Shown: positions 1 to 10,984, counted from the first letter of the stretch. The stretch is 52,585 nucleotides of DNA from an uncultured Acidimicrobiales bacterium (GCA_902805655.1 CADCTF010000103.1:1-52585); one strand, 5' to 3'. A program made the numbers and translations. Notes: generated from the sequence alone by a model not told the origin.

Positions 1-2021
<2,021 letters not shown>

Positions 2022-2029
2022 GGTGACCG

Positions 2030-2035
2030 CCTCCT
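2030..2035 (-). promoter_or_regulatory. Shine-Dalgarno of clpC
   Basis: AGGAGG on the minus strand, 8 bases before the TTG at 2021. It is one of few perfect sites in the window and fixes the unusual TTG start of clpC. Confidence 0.75.
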
Positions 2036-2163
2036 AGGACGGTTGGAAGTGAGAGCAGTCTACCGAGGTGCCGTGTCAATGACCGAGGCAGGTCGGGTTT
2101 CTCCCTCACCTCGAAATCCCGGGTTGTTCGGAGGTCGCGACTCGCGCCTACCGTGATCAACTG

Positions 2164-3138
2164 ATGAACGTCGCCGACCTCCTCGGTCTTCCACGGCTCA
2201 CGGGGGACCTCGAGCGCGTGGAAGTGGCCCTCCAGGCGTCGCTGGGGTCGGTCGACCCGTTCCTCGCCGAGGTGGCAGGTCACCTGGCTGACGCGGGCGG
2301 CAAGCGCCTTCGCCCCGCGCTCACGGTGGCGGCCGCTCTGGCCGGGGGCGCCGAAGCCACGGACGACGTGGTGCTCGGGGGTGTCTCGGTCGAGCTCGTG
2401 CACCTCGGATCGCTGTATCACGACGACGTCATGGACGAGGCCGAGGTGCGCCGCAACGTCGTGTCGGTGAACGCTCGATGGGGCAACCTCATCGCCATCC
2501 TCGCCGGTGACTTCCTGCTGGCCAAGGCCTCCGAGATCGCCGCGTCGCTCGGCACCGAGGTGGCCGGGCTGCTGGCCGCCACCATCGGTCGGCTCTGCGA
2601 AGGCCAGGTCGGCGAGCTGCAGACCGCGTTCGACATCCGCCGCACCGAGGACGCCTACCTGCGCTCGATCGCCGGGAAGACCGCGTCGCTCATGAGCGCC
2701 GGGTGTCGGATCGGGGCGATCGTCGCCGACCTGCCCCGCTCGCAGATCGACGCACTCACGGAGTTCGGTCTCGCCTTCGGCATGGCCTTCCAGATCCGGG
2801 ACGACATCCTCGACCTCATCTGCACCGACGAGCAGCTCGGGAAGCCTTCGGGCCAGGATCTGGTGGAGGGCACCTACAGCCTTCCGGTCATCCGGGCCCT
2901 CGCTCTGCCGCGCGTGGGGGCCGAGCTCGCTCCGATGCTGGGCGGCCCGATCGGCGTGCCCGAGCGGGAGAAGGCCCGGGAGATGATCCGGGAGTCGGGT
3001 GCCATCGAGTCGGCCCTGGGCGACGCCCGCCGGTTCGCCGAGCAGGCGGCCGAGGCGCTGGCTCCACTCGGCGAGTCGCCTGCGGCACGTGCCCTGGCCG
3101 TGTCGGCTTCCGGGCTCGTCGCCACCGTCGCAGCCTGA
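2164..3138 (+). CDS. Polyprenyl diphosphate synthase (trans-isoprenyl diphosphate synthase)
   Basis: Condenses isopentenyl diphosphate onto allylic diphosphates to build a long isoprenoid chain, for example a menaquinone tail. The 324-aa protein shows the full family pattern: GGKRLRP for diphosphate binding, first Asp-rich motif DDVMD, GKTASLMSAGC, second Asp-rich motif DDILD, and a GKPSGQDL segment after it. The residues 4 and 5 positions before the first motif are Ser and Gly; small residues there normally allow long-chain products, so a short C15/C20 product is less likely. The exact chain length cannot be read from the sequence. A TACCGT box ends 9 bases before the ATG, so translation may be nearly leaderless. 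The SMP-30 gene follows 27 bases downstream on the same strand. Confidence 0.93.
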   Translation: MNVADLLGLPRLTGDLERVEVALQASLGSVDPFLAEVAGHLADAGGKRLRPALTVAAALAGGAEATDDVVLGGVSVELVHLGSLYHDDVMDEAEVRRNVVSVNARWGNLIAILAGDFLLAKASEIAASLGTEVAGLLAATIGRLCEGQVGELQTAFDIRRTEDAYLRSIAGKTASLMSAGCRIGAIVADLPRSQIDALTEFGLAFGMAFQIRDDILDLICTDEQLGKPSGQDLVEGTYSLPVIRALALPRVGAELAPMLGGPIGVPEREKAREMIRESGAIESALGDARRFAEQAAEALAPLGESPAARALAVSASGLVATVAA

Positions 3139-3153
3139 GCCACCCGCCGGCCG

Positions 3154-3159
3154 TAGCCT
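3154..3159 (+). promoter_or_regulatory. Putative leaderless -10 box (TAGCCT) of the SMP-30 gene
   Basis: TAGCCT ends exactly 6 bases before the ATG at 3166, and no Shine-Dalgarno is present in that gap. The spacing puts the transcription start at or next to the A of the ATG. The same arrangement recurs at other first genes in this window. No clear -35 is visible. Confidence 0.45.
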
Positions 3160-3165
3160 CCGGCG

Positions 3166-4017
3166 ATGCCCCTCCTCACCGCAGATCTCTCGTTCCCCGA
3201 AGGCCCTGTCGTCCTCGACGACGGCTCCCTGGTGTTCACCGAGATCACCGCCGGTCGGCTGCGTCGGTGGGACGCCGGCGAGGTGTCGCCGTACGCCGTC
3301 ACGGGCGGCGGGCCGAACGGGGCGACGCTCGGAGCGGACGGATCGGTGTGGGTGACCCAGAACGGCGGCATGGGAGCCGACCCGGAAGCCCAGCCTCTCG
3401 ACATGCGCCGCCCGGCCAGCGTCCAGCGAGTCACCGACGGGGTGGCCGAGGTGGTGATCACGGAGGCCGGCGGGCTGGCCCTCGGGTCTCCCAACGACCT
3501 CGCGTTCGGGCCCGACGGCCGTCTCTACTTCACCGACCCCAACGGTCCCTCCACCGGCGCGAACACCGGCTCCGGCCGGATCTTCGCCCTGGAGCCCACG
3601 AGCGGCGCGACGGAGCTGCTCGCCGACGTCGGCCGCGTCTACCCCAATGGCATCGCCTTCGGTCCGTCGGGTGACCTGATCTACACCGAGAGCTTCACCC
3701 GCCGCGTGATGACGCTTCAGAAGGGGTCTGCGGGCTACACGGCCGAGGAGATCTGCGTGCTGCCCGAACGCCACTTCCCGGATGGCTTCGCCGTGGCCAC
3801 CGACGGCACGCTCGCCGTGGCCGCCACCCGCTCGGGCGGCGTGGACATCGTCTCGGCCGGGGGCGAGCTGCTCGAGCACCTGCCCGTCGCCGAGAAGGGG
3901 ATGGTGACGAACTGCGCCTTCGCCGGCGACCGGCTCTTCGTGACCGAGAGCCGGTTCGGGGGGCTCTACGAGCTGCAGACCGGCCTCACCGGCCTCCCGC
4001 TGCTTCGGGGCCGGTGA
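3166..4017 (+). CDS. SMP-30/gluconolactonase/LRE-family beta-propeller protein
   Basis: Six-bladed beta-propeller of the SMP-30/gluconolactonase family, which contains metal-dependent lactonases. The 283-aa protein begins with the conserved FPEGPVV segment carrying the Glu metal ligand. It continues with NGATLGADG, SPNDLAFGPDGRLYFTD (Asn-Asp ligand region), YPNGIAFGPSGDLIYTES (second Asn ligand) and FPDGFAVATDG (Asp ligand). There is no signal peptide, so it is probably cytoplasmic. The substrate cannot be assigned; sugar lactones are the usual substrates, but many members are unassigned. Its stop codon lies in a strong hairpin that separates it from the convergent small genes. Confidence 0.88.
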   Translation: MPLLTADLSFPEGPVVLDDGSLVFTEITAGRLRRWDAGEVSPYAVTGGGPNGATLGADGSVWVTQNGGMGADPEAQPLDMRRPASVQRVTDGVAEVVITEAGGLALGSPNDLAFGPDGRLYFTDPNGPSTGANTGSGRIFALEPTSGATELLADVGRVYPNGIAFGPSGDLIYTESFTRRVMTLQKGSAGYTAEEICVLPERHFPDGFAVATDGTLAVAATRSGGVDIVSAGGELLEHLPVAEKGMVTNCAFAGDRLFVTESRFGGLYELQTGLTGLPLLRGR

Positions 4018-4020
4018 GGC
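3983..4020. terminator. Hairpin terminator between convergent genes
   Basis: A perfect 12-bp stem (3983-3994 with 4009-4020) encloses a 14-base loop. It includes the TGA of the SMP-30 gene and lies just before the 3' end of the minus-strand lipoprotein gene, so it can serve both directions. There is no T tract, which is common for actinobacterial terminators. Confidence 0.65.
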
Positions 4021-4036
4021 GGTCAGCGGCTAGCTG

Positions 4037-4192
4037 TCAGCGTCCGGGGCCGACCTCGTTGACGCCGTCACCGGGGCCGGTGCGGCCGTCGTCCTCGTCC
4101 ATCTGGTTCTGGTTCTCGGGCGCGTCGTCACAGGCGACACCGCCGGCCACCGCCATGGACCCGACGAGCACTGCGGCAAGGAGCCTCCGCAT
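4037..4192 (-). CDS. Small exported acidic peptide, possible lipoprotein (51 aa)
   Basis: The 51-aa product starts MRRLLAAVLVGSMAV, a typical short signal peptide with two Arg and a hydrophobic core. A Cys at position 21 follows GGVA. That site only loosely fits a lipobox, which usually has Leu at -3. The mature part is very acidic and rich in Asn, Gln, Asp and Gly (for example NQNQMDEDDG), and has no recognised domain. It begins 8 bases after the stop of the 73-aa gene, so the two are probably co-transcribed. It is too short for routine gene finding. I do not recognise the family. Support comes from the signal-like N-terminus and its position between that gene and the terminator. Confidence 0.55.
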   Translation of the reverse strand: MRRLLAAVLVGSMAVAGGVACDDAPENQNQMDEDDGRTGPGDGVNEVGPGR

Positions 4193-4200
4193 CGATCGAC

Positions 4201-4422
4201 CTAGTGCTCGTGCTCGATGCGCTGGACCAGGATCGCCTTGCCCATGTCGGCTGCTCGGCGGTAGCCCTGCTGCACCTGCTGGAAGAAGGTCTTCAGCTCG
4301 TCGTCGACGCCGCTGTCATCGAGGTACGTCTGGATGGTCTCGGCGCCCTGCAGTGCGTGGTACACGACACTGATCACGTTGTAGGTGGGGTCACTGGTAC
4401 CCGTTGCTTGTTGGTCGCTCAT
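4201..4422 (-). CDS. Conserved small helical protein of unknown function (73 aa)
   Basis: A soluble, mostly alpha-helical 73-aa protein. The core YNVISVVYHALQGAETIQTY, followed by ELKTFFQQVQQGYRRAADM, resembles small bacterial proteins of unknown function whose two amphipathic helices carry a His and several Glu residues, reminiscent of a ferritin-like half bundle. No catalytic motif can be claimed. The ATG is preceded by GGGAAGGAC, a reasonable Shine-Dalgarno. It is followed 8 bases later by the small exported peptide gene, and lysS lies 56 bases upstream. The family resemblance is from memory; the function is unknown. Confidence 0.78.
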   Translation of the reverse strand: MSDQQATGTSDPTYNVISVVYHALQGAETIQTYLDDSGVDDELKTFFQQVQQGYRRAADMGKAILVQRIEHEH

Positions 4423-4478
4423 GGCCCCGTCCTTCCCGCCGACCAGGGGTGGCTACACCCCTCAGCGCCGGGTGAGCC

Positions 4479-5891
4479 TCACTGCTCGGGCCGCAAGGTG
4501 GGGAACAGCACGATGTCGCGCACGTTCTGCACGTCCGCCAAAAGCATGGCCAGGCGGTCGATGCCGATGCCGAGCCCACCGGTGGGAGGCAGGCCGTACT
4601 CGAGCGCCCGGATGTAGTCCTCATCGAGCTCGTTGGCCTCGTCGTCTCCGGCGGCTCTGGCCGCGGCCTGGGCCTCGAGGCGCAGCCGCTGCTCAGCCGG
4701 GTCGACCAGCTCGCTGAAGGCGTTCATCAGCTCGCGGCCGGCCACGACCGCCTCGAAGCGCTCCACCAGCTCGGGCATCTCGCGATGGTCACGAGCGAGC
4801 GGAGACACCTCCTTCGGGTAGTCGAGCACGAAGATCGGGCCCCAGAGCCCGGCCTCGGTCGTCTTCTCGTAGATCTCGAGGATGAGCTTTCCGGGCCCCC
4901 AGCCGTCGTCGATCTTGGGCACCCCGTGCTCCTCGGCGAGTGCCCGGAGCTGCTCGACCGGCATGCGGACGTCGACGCGGACGCCGATCGCCTCCTCCAC
5001 CAGGTCGGCCATCGTGGCCCGCCTCCACGGGGCGGTCAGGTCGAGGGGCTTGCCGTCGTAGGTGAGCTCGGTGGTGCCGTGGAGCTCGATGGCGAGGTGG
5101 GCGATGAGCTCCTCGATGAGCGACATCATGTCGCCGTAGTCGGCGTAGGCCTGGTACAGCTCGAGCATCGTGAACTCGGGGTTGTGGCGGGGCGAGATGC
5201 CCTCGTTGCGGAAGTTGCGCCCGATCTCGAACACCCGCTCGAACCCTCCCACGACGAGTCGCTTGAGGTAGAGCTCGGGCGCGATGCGCAGGTAGAGGTC
5301 GAGGTCGAGCGCGTTGTGGTGGGTGACGAAGGGCTTGGCCGTGGCGCCGCCGAGGATCGTCTGCAGCAGCGGTGTCTCCACCTCGATGAAGTCACGCTCC
5401 TCGAGCCAGCGCCGGATGAGGCTCACCATGCGGCTCCGCAACCGGAAGGCTCGCCGGGAGCCTTCGTTGGCCCAGAGGTCGACGTAGCGCTGCCGGTACC
5501 GCAGGTCCGGGTCGGTGATGCCCTTCCACTTGTCACCGAAGCTGCGATTCGGGGCGACGGCGGCCAGCGTCAGCCAGCTCTCAACCTTCACCGACAGCTC
5601 TCCGGTGCGGGTCTTGACCACCTCTCCCGTAGCACCGATCCAGTCCCCGAGGCTGAGCTTGGAGAGCTCGTCGAAGCGCTCGGACCAGCTCTTCCCACCG
5701 AACAGCTGGATCGAGCCGGACGAGTCCTGCAGCGTGGAGAAGCACAGCTTGCCGGTGGGCCGGTGCAGCATGACCCGGCCGGCCACCGTGACGACGATGC
5801 CGGTCTCCGCCCCCGCTTCCAGCGCGGTGAACTGTGCCTGCAAGGAGTCGGCCGTGCGGTCGGGCTCGAAGCGATACGGGACGTCGGTCAC
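4479..5891 (-). CDS. lysS: Lysyl-tRNA synthetase, class II
   Basis: Charges tRNA-Lys with lysine. The 470-aa protein has an N-terminal OB-fold anticodon-binding domain (about residues 35-130, [19 protein letters not shown]) and a class II catalytic core. Motif 2 reads [18 protein letters not shown], and motif 3 near the C-terminus reads [13 protein letters not shown] chose the GTG start at 5891 because its four bases GTGA overlap the coaX stop. An open frame extends 41 codons further upstream but is only low-complexity Arg-rich read-through of coaX. The length is slightly short of the usual 490-500 because the N-terminal helix is brief. It is the downstream end of the coaX-nadC-nadB transcription unit. 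Confidence 0.97.
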   Translation of the reverse strand: MTDVPYRFEPDRTADSLQAQFTALEAGAETGIVVTVAGRVMLHRPTGKLCFSTLQDSSGSIQLFGGKSWSERFDELSKLSLGDWIGATGEVVKTRTGELSVKVESWLTLAAVAPNRSFGDKWKGITDPDLRYRQRYVDLWANEGSRRAFRLRSRMVSLIRRWLEERDFIEVETPLLQTILGGATAKPFVTHHNALDLDLYLRIAPELYLKRLVVGGFERVFEIGRNFRNEGISPRHNPEFTMLELYQAYADYGDMMSLIEELIAHLAIELHGTTELTYDGKPLDLTAPWRRATMADLVEEAIGVRVDVRMPVEQLRALAEEHGVPKIDDGWGPGKLILEIYEKTTEAGLWGPIFVLDYPKEVSPLARDHREMPELVERFEAVVAGRELMNAFSELVDPAEQRLRLEAQAAARAAGDDEANELDEDYIRALEYGLPPTGGLGIGIDRLAMLLADVQNVRDIVLFPTLRPEQ

Positions 5892-6637
5892 CGGGCGTTG
5901 CGCTCGTAGACGAGCCGGAGACCGTGCAGTGTCAGCCAGGGGTCGAGGTGCTGGATCTCGGACGAGTAGCGACCGATGAGGGCGCTGAGGCCCCCGGTGC
6001 CGACGACCGTGCACTCACCCAGCTCGTCCTTCATGAAGGCGCAGAGGCCGTCGACCTGGGCGGAGAACCCGTAGATCGCCCCGGACTGCAGTGCCTCGGC
6101 CGTGCTCTTCCCGATCACGCTGCGCGGCTCGATCAGCTCGACGCGCGACAGGCGATCGGCGCGCGCGTAGAGGGCGTCGAGGGAGATGTCGATGCCTGGG
6201 AGGATCACGCCGCCGAGGTACTCCCCCTTGGCCGACACTGCGTCGAGGGTGGTGGCCGTTCCGAAGTCCACCACGATGGTCGGCCCTCCGTAGAGGTCGT
6301 ACGCGCCGATGGCGTTGACGATGCGGTCGGCGCCGACCTCTCGTGGGTTGTCGATGAGGATCGGCATGCCCGTCTTGGTGCCGGGCTCGACGACGACCGG
6401 CTCATGCTTGAAGTAGCGCGTAGAGACACCGCGGAGCGCAGCGGTGGCCCGGGGCACGACGGAGGAGATGGCCACGCCGTCGATGGCGACGTCGCCGATG
6501 AACTGGCGGATGAGCACGGCGTACTCGTCGGTGGTGCGCTCCGCGTTGGTGGCCAGGCGCCAGTGGTCGACGATCGTGTCCTCGTCGTAGAGGGCGATCA
6601 GGATCTGGGTGTTCCCGACGTCGACGGCGAGCAGCAT
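5888..6637 (-). CDS. coaX: Type III pantothenate kinase
   Basis: Phosphorylates pantothenate, the first step of CoA synthesis. It belongs to the ASKHA-fold CoaX family. The 249-aa protein has the phosphate-1 motif DVGNTQI at residues 5-11, then [12 protein letters not shown] and [12 protein letters not shown] (phosphate-2 region with the catalytic Asp), and GGVILPGI. The start ATG shares its A with the TGA of nadC, and its stop overlaps the lysS start by four bases, so translation of all three is probably coupled. panD and panC, which make the substrate, lie 2.4 kb upstream on the same strand, separated by nadB and nadC. Confidence 0.96.
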   Translation of the reverse strand: MLLAVDVGNTQILIALYDEDTIVDHWRLATNAERTTDEYAVLIRQFIGDVAIDGVAISSVVPRATAALRGVSTRYFKHEPVVVEPGTKTGMPILIDNPREVGADRIVNAIGAYDLYGGPTIVVDFGTATTLDAVSAKGEYLGGVILPGIDISLDALYARADRLSRVELIEPRSVIGKSTAEALQSGAIYGFSAQVDGLCAFMKDELGECTVVGTGGLSALIGRYSSEIQHLDPWLTLHGLRLVYERNAR

Positions 6638-7482
6638 CAGTCCCCCTCGAGGTCGAGGCCGATGTCGAGCACCGGGGCGGAGTTGGTCAGGGCGCCGACG
6701 GATACGAAGTCGACGCCGTCGATCTCCGCGTACGAGCCGAGCGTCTCGAGGGTCACGCGACCGGACACCTCCACGGGGATCCGGCCCCCGACGAGGGAGA
6801 CGGCCTCCCGGACGACGTCGGGCGCCATGTTGTCGAGGAGCACCATGGTGGCGCCGGCCTCGAGCGCTTCGGTGACCTGTTCGAGGCGATCGCACTCGAC
6901 CTCGACCAGCCGACCGGGCCACCGCAGTCGGGCTCGGCGCACGCCCTCCGAGATGGTCATGCCGCCGAGGTGGTTGTCCTTGATCAGCACCCCGTCGGAG
7001 AGCGAACCGCGGTGGTTGGTGCCCCCGCCGGCGCGCACCGCGGCCTTTTCGAGGGTGCGGAGGCCCGGCGTGGTCTTCCGGGTGTCGAGGATGGTGACCT
7101 GCCCGTGGGTGGCGCGCACGTACCGACGGGTGAGGCTGGCGATGCCCGAGAGGTGCCGCAGGAAGTTCAGGGCGGTGCGCTCGGCGGTCAGCAGCGACGG
7201 CAGGGGCCCTTCGACCCGGGCGATCACATCGCCGGCGCCCACCTCGGTGCCGTCGTCGATCCGCCACTCCACCCGCACGGTGGGGTCGACCTGGAGGAAC
7301 GACTCCACGGCGCAGAGGCGGCCGGCCACCACCCCCTCGTCCCTCGCCACCAGCGCGACGGCCGCCTGCTGGTCGACGGCCAGGAGCGATGCCGTCATGT
7401 CCCCTAGGGGCGAGAGATCCTCGGCGAGGGCACGCCCGACCGCATCTCGCACGGCGAACATGGGCGGGTGTGGCTCTGTCAC
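6637..7482 (-). CDS. nadC: Nicotinate-nucleotide pyrophosphorylase (quinolinate phosphoribosyltransferase)
   Basis: Converts quinolinate and PRPP to nicotinate mononucleotide with loss of CO2. The 281-aa protein carries all the classic segments: ERTALNFLRHLSGIAS, LDTRKTTPGLR, EKAAVRAGGGTNHR, the active-site KDNHL, VEVECDR, and VEVSGRVT near the end. The GTG start overlaps the nadB stop (GTGA), and the stop touches the coaX ATG. It pairs functionally with nadB next door. nadA (quinolinate synthase) is not in this window, so the middle step must be encoded elsewhere. Confidence 0.97.
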   Translation of the reverse strand: MTEPHPPMFAVRDAVGRALAEDLSPLGDMTASLLAVDQQAAVALVARDEGVVAGRLCAVESFLQVDPTVRVEWRIDDGTEVGAGDVIARVEGPLPSLLTAERTALNFLRHLSGIASLTRRYVRATHGQVTILDTRKTTPGLRTLEKAAVRAGGGTNHRGSLSDGVLIKDNHLGGMTISEGVRRARLRWPGRLVEVECDRLEQVTEALEAGATMVLLDNMAPDVVREAVSLVGGRIPVEVSGRVTLETLGSYAEIDGVDFVSVGALTNSAPVLDIGLDLEGD

Positions 7483-9020
7483 GAGATCACCAGTCTGCGC
7501 TTGAAGCTGTCGGAGGTTGCGGGAAAGTCGGTGCGGGTGTGAGAGCCGCGGCTCTCCTCCCGGGCCGTGGCCGAGGCCAGCAGTGCGAAGGCGACCTGCA
7601 CCAGGTTGGCCAGCTCGACGTCGTCCCCGGTCTCCACGCCGGCCACGACGTCGCGGGTGCGCGCGAGGGACTCCGCCGACCGGAGCACCCCGGCCCCCTC
7701 GGTCATGGCCCGCTGGAGCCGCTCGCGTCCTTCCGAGCCGGCTCCGGTTGTCGCATGCCGGCCGTCGGCGTCGTCGTTGCGGGCGGCCGAGATCCGCGGG
7801 GCTGTGTCGTGCAGCACGTCTCGCATGGCGCCGGTGGCCTCCGGGCCCTCCTTGCCGCGCTCGATGGCCTCGACCACCCGCGGCGCGAACACCATGCCTT
7901 CGAGCAGAGAGTTCGAGGCCAGGCGGTTGGCTCCGTGCACCCCCGTGCAGGCGACCTCGCACGCGGCCCACAGGCCCGGCAGGGTCGTGGCCCCGTCGAG
8001 GTCGGTGACGATGCCGCCCGAGAGGTGGTGGGCGGCGGGCGCGATGGGAAGCCAGTCCCTCGACGGATCGAGCCCGATCTCCTGCACCGAGTTGGCGATG
8101 GTCGGGAAGCGGGCGTCGAAGCTCTCGAGGTGCGTGGCGTCGAGCCACAGGTGCTCGACGCCCTGCTCCAGCATGGTGGCCGTCATCGCCCGCGCCACCA
8201 CATCCCGGGGCTGGAGCTCGTCGACGAAGCGCTCGCCCTTGGCGTCGCGGAGCAGGGCACCATGGCCCCGTAGCGCCTCGGACAGCAGCGGCCGGGGCAT
8301 GGCCGGATGGTGCAGGGCGGTCGGGTGGAACTGCATGAACTCGACGTCGGCCACCGCCACGCCGGCCCGAAGGGCCATGGCCAGCCCGTCGCCGGTCGAC
8401 TCCTTGGGGTTGGTGGTGACGGCGAAGAGCTGGCCTGCCCCCCCGGTGGCCATCAGCACGTTGGCCGCTCTCACGTCCCGCACGACGCCGTCCGGTGCGG
8501 TCGCCCGCACCCCGCGGCACCGACCGCCCTCGACGAGCAGGTCCAGCGCGAGCCAGCCTTCCAGCACGGATGCGGCCGTCTCCCGCACCGCCGCCACCAG
8601 GGCTCGTTCGATCTCGGCGCCGGTGGCCGCACCCCCGGCATGCACGATGCGGGGCATGGAGTGCCCACCCTCACGGGCCTTCAGCAGGCGGCCTTCGTGG
8701 TCGACGTCGAACATCGCGCCCAGGGCGATGAGGTCGCTGACCCTCCCGGCCCCCTCGTCGACGAGCACGCGCACCGCGTCGACGTCGCACAGCCCCGCCC
8801 CTGCCTTCAGCGTGTCGGCCAGGTGGAGATCGGTGGAGTCCTCGTCACCGCCGAGCACCGCAGCCACGCCACCCTGGGCCCATCGGGTGGCTGCCTGGGT
8901 GAGCTCGCCCTTGGTGAGCAGGCCGACCCGAAGACCGGGCCCGCCGGCGGCCCGCACCGCGGCCGAGAGCCCGGCCACGCCGCTGCCGACGACAAGCAGG
9001 TCGAGGTCGGGAGCGGGCAC
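7479..9020 (-). CDS. nadB: L-aspartate oxidase
   Basis: FAD enzyme that oxidises L-aspartate to iminoaspartate, the first step of de novo NAD synthesis. The 513-aa protein starts with the Rossmann motif VVGSGVAGLSAA. It continues with RWAQGGVAAVLG, EFMQFHPTALH, and the C-terminal FAD segment GLWAACEVACTGVHGANRLA followed by SNSLLEGMVF. The GTG start at 9020 gives the family N-terminus; further upstream codons only read through panD. The stop overlaps nadC by four bases. The 37-base gap to panD makes a single panC-panD-nadB-nadC-coaX-lysS transcript likely. Confidence 0.96.
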   Translation of the reverse strand: MPAPDLDLLVVGSGVAGLSAAVRAAGGPGLRVGLLTKGELTQAATRWAQGGVAAVLGGDEDSTDLHLADTLKAGAGLCDVDAVRVLVDEGAGRVSDLIALGAMFDVDHEGRLLKAREGGHSMPRIVHAGGAATGAEIERALVAAVRETAASVLEGWLALDLLVEGGRCRGVRATAPDGVVRDVRAANVLMATGGAGQLFAVTTNPKESTGDGLAMALRAGVAVADVEFMQFHPTALHHPAMPRPLLSEALRGHGALLRDAKGERFVDELQPRDVVARAMTATMLEQGVEHLWLDATHLESFDARFPTIANSVQEIGLDPSRDWLPIAPAAHHLSGGIVTDLDGATTLPGLWAACEVACTGVHGANRLASNSLLEGMVFAPRVVEAIERGKEGPEATGAMRDVLHDTAPRISAARNDDADGRHATTGAGSEGRERLQRAMTEGAGVLRSAESLARTRDVVAGVETGDDVELANLVQVAFALLASATAREESRGSHTRTDFPATSDSFKRRLVIS

Positions 9021-9057
9021 GGCGGGCGACGCTATTCGACCGGGCCGGGCCGGCCGC

Positions 9058-9438
9058 TCAGGCGTCGACTTGGACCTGCAGCACCGCGAGCTCTTCGGCG
9101 ATGGCGCGGTTCGAGCGGTCGACGTGCACGATGCGGGGCTCGAAGCTCTCCAGCTCGGCATCGTCGTAGTCGCCGTAGGTGATGATGATCACCCGGTCGC
9201 CGGTGTGCACGAGGCGGGCCGCCGCACCGTTCAGACACACATCACCCGGGCCACCGGGGATGGCATAGGTCTCGAAGCGGGCGCCGTTGTCGATGTCGAC
9301 GACGGTCACCTGCTCCCACTCGAGGATGTCGGCCTGCTCCATGAGAGCGGTGTCGAGCGTGATCGACCCGACGTAGTTGAGGTTGGCGTCCGTGACGGTG
9401 GCCCGGTGGATCTTGGACTTCATCATCCTGCGGCGCAT
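9058..9438 (-). CDS. panD: Aspartate 1-decarboxylase proenzyme
   Basis: Pyruvoyl enzyme that makes beta-alanine for pantothenate. The 126-aa chain self-cleaves at Gly-Ser. With the ATG at 9438 the cleavage pair in YVGS falls at Gly24-Ser25, the same numbering as the Escherichia coli enzyme. This decides the start among three nearby ATGs and agrees with a GGAGG 7 bases upstream. Further features are TVTDANLNY before the site, and GAAARL plus IITYGDYD after it. It starts 2 bases after panC stops and shares aspartate as substrate with nadB just downstream. Confidence 0.97.
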   Translation of the reverse strand: MRRRMMKSKIHRATVTDANLNYVGSITLDTALMEQADILEWEQVTVVDIDNGARFETYAIPGGPGDVCLNGAAARLVHTGDRVIIITYGDYDDAELESFEPRIVHVDRSNRAIAEELAVLQVQVDA

Positions 9439-9440
9439 CT

Positions 9441-10259
9441 TCAGCCCTCCAAGGCCTTGTGGTTGTCGGACGGGCCTTCCCAGGCCAGGTTGTCGAGGAG
9501 TCGGGTCGTGCCGAGGCGTGCTGCGACGAGCAGCCGGCCGTCTCGCATCTCGGCGTAGTCGAGCTCGGCCAGCGGCTCGGCGGCCACCACGCGACGCATG
9601 GCCTCCACTGGGTCGGCAGCATCGGCCCCGGCCCGTAGGGCCCGGTGCAGGACCGTGGCGGCACGGCGCTCGGCGGCGGACAGGTAGGCGTTGCGGCTGG
9701 ACAGGGCCAGGCCGTCCGGCTCCCGCACGATCGGACACCCGACGACCTCCACCGGCATGGACAGATCGGCGACCATCCGCCGGACCACCTGCAGCTGCTG
9801 CCAGTCCTTCTCGCCGAAGTAGGCGCGGCACGGGCCGGCGATGTTGCAGAGCTTGGCCACCACCGTGGCCACACCGGCGAAGTGGGTGGGGCGGATCTCG
9901 CCCTCCAGCCCTTCGCTCTCACCGGCGACGGTGACGGTCGTGTGCACGTCACCCGGGTACATCTCCTCCACGGGCGGGGCGAACAGCCACGTGACGCCGG
10001 CGGCCTCGGCCAGCCGCTGATCCGCGGCCAGATCCCGCGGATAGCTGGACAGGTCCTCGCTGACCGCGAACTGCAGCGGGTTGACGAAGATGGTGGCGGC
10101 GACCACGTCGCACTCGGCCGCCGCCCGTCGCATCAGCGACGCGTGGCCGTCGTGGAGGAACCCCATGGTGGGCACCAGCCCCACGGTGCGGCCGGCCCGA
10201 CGCTCTTCGTCGAGGACCTTCCGAAAGCCCTCGATCGACTCGACGGTCTGCACGCTCAT
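9441..10259 (-). CDS. panC: Pantothenate synthetase
   Basis: ATP-dependent ligase joining pantoate and beta-alanine. The 272-aa protein has the nucleotidyltransferase signature [16 protein letters not shown] at about residues 29-44 (the HxGH variant is HDGH), then [22 protein letters not shown] and LSSRNAYLS. Length is normal. The ATG overlaps the stop of the DUF2520 gene (ATGA), and panD follows 2 bases after its own stop. The cluster has no panB and no ordinary panE. Confidence 0.97.
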   Translation of the reverse strand: MSVQTVESIEGFRKVLDEERRAGRTVGLVPTMGFLHDGHASLMRRAAAECDVVAATIFVNPLQFAVSEDLSSYPRDLAADQRLAEAAGVTWLFAPPVEEMYPGDVHTTVTVAGESEGLEGEIRPTHFAGVATVVAKLCNIAGPCRAYFGEKDWQQLQVVRRMVADLSMPVEVVGCPIVREPDGLALSSRNAYLSAAERRAATVLHRALRAGADAADPVEAMRRVVAAEPLAELDYAEMRDGRLLVAARLGTTRLLDNLAWEGPSDNHKALEG

Positions 10260-10984
10260 CGTCCGGCCGCCACAGCAAGCGGTCCACGATCGGTGACGAG
10301 CCGGGCCGCCAGATCGGCCAGGGCCTGGTACGCCGGGCGCTCGGCCGGCGCAAGGGCCGCGAGATGGCCGTCGACCGTGGCCCAGTCACCTCGGGCCACG
10401 GGCCCGGTGAGCGCACCCGCCGGCCCGAGGAGCGCGACGTTGTCGACCGTGCCCCGAATCAGGTCGAGGTAGGCCTCGAGCGGCACCCCGGCCTCGGCCG
10501 CCACCCGCTCGACTTGGCCGAGCAGCGCCACCAGGTGGTTCGAGGCGATCACGGCGGCGGCGTGGTAGCTGACGCGCTTCGCCTCGTCCACCTGCACCAC
10601 CCGGCCATCGAGCGCAGAGACGACCTCGGCGGCCAACGGGTCACCGCTGATCGCGAACCAGGCACCACGAAGATCGGTGCCAGGAGCGGGCAGCGATCGG
10701 AGGGGGTGGATGGTCGCCCGGCGCCCGTGCGGCTCGAGCGACGACAGGCCGAGCGCTCCGGAGAGGTGGGCGACCACCGTGGTCGGCACCGGTGCCACCG
10801 CGGCTGCTACCGCGGCTATCGCGGCGTCCGGAGTGGCGAGCACGAGCAGGTCGACGCCGGCCGCGGCGTCGGCGAGGTCGTCACCGCGCCCGAGCGGCGC
10901 ATCGACGCGCCAGCCCGCCGCGTCGAGAGCCCCCGTCAACGAAAGGCCGGCTTTGCCCGGCCCGATCACCCGCAGTGCAGGCAC
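10256..10984 (-). CDS. Rossmann-like and DUF2520 domain protein (possible ketopantoate-reductase-like)
   Basis: The 242-aa protein begins with a dinucleotide-binding strand-loop-helix, RVIGPGKAGLSLTGAL, giving GxGxxG-like spacing. The remaining Rossmann fold includes LLVLATPDAAIA and the ATIHPLRSLP segment typical of the family. The C-terminal DUF2520 half is helical and contains YHAAAVIASNHLVALL. This fold resembles ketopantoate and 6-phosphogluconate-type reductases. Its four-base overlap with panC here, and its neighbourhood with panC in many actinobacteria, suggest a pantoate-pathway reductase. That role is inference. It starts with GTG after AAGG. Mycobacterial Rv3603c holds the equivalent place. 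Confidence 0.88.
   Translation of the reverse strand: MPALRVIGPGKAGLSLTGALDAAGWRVDAPLGRGDDLADAAAGVDLLVLATPDAAIAAVAAAVAPVPTTVVAHLSGALGLSSLEPHGRRATIHPLRSLPAPGTDLRGAWFAISGDPLAAEVVSALDGRVVQVDEAKRVSYHAAAVIASNHLVALLGQVERVAAEAGVPLEAYLDLIRGTVDNVALLGPAGALTGPVARGDWATVDGHLAALAPAERPAYQALADLAARLVTDRGPLAVAAGR

Noticed and set aside
2057-2079. TTGACA and TAGACT upstream of clpC as a promoter
   Set aside because: The spacing is 11 bases, too short for a sigma-70 promoter. TAGACT alone may work as a -10, but this cannot be decided.
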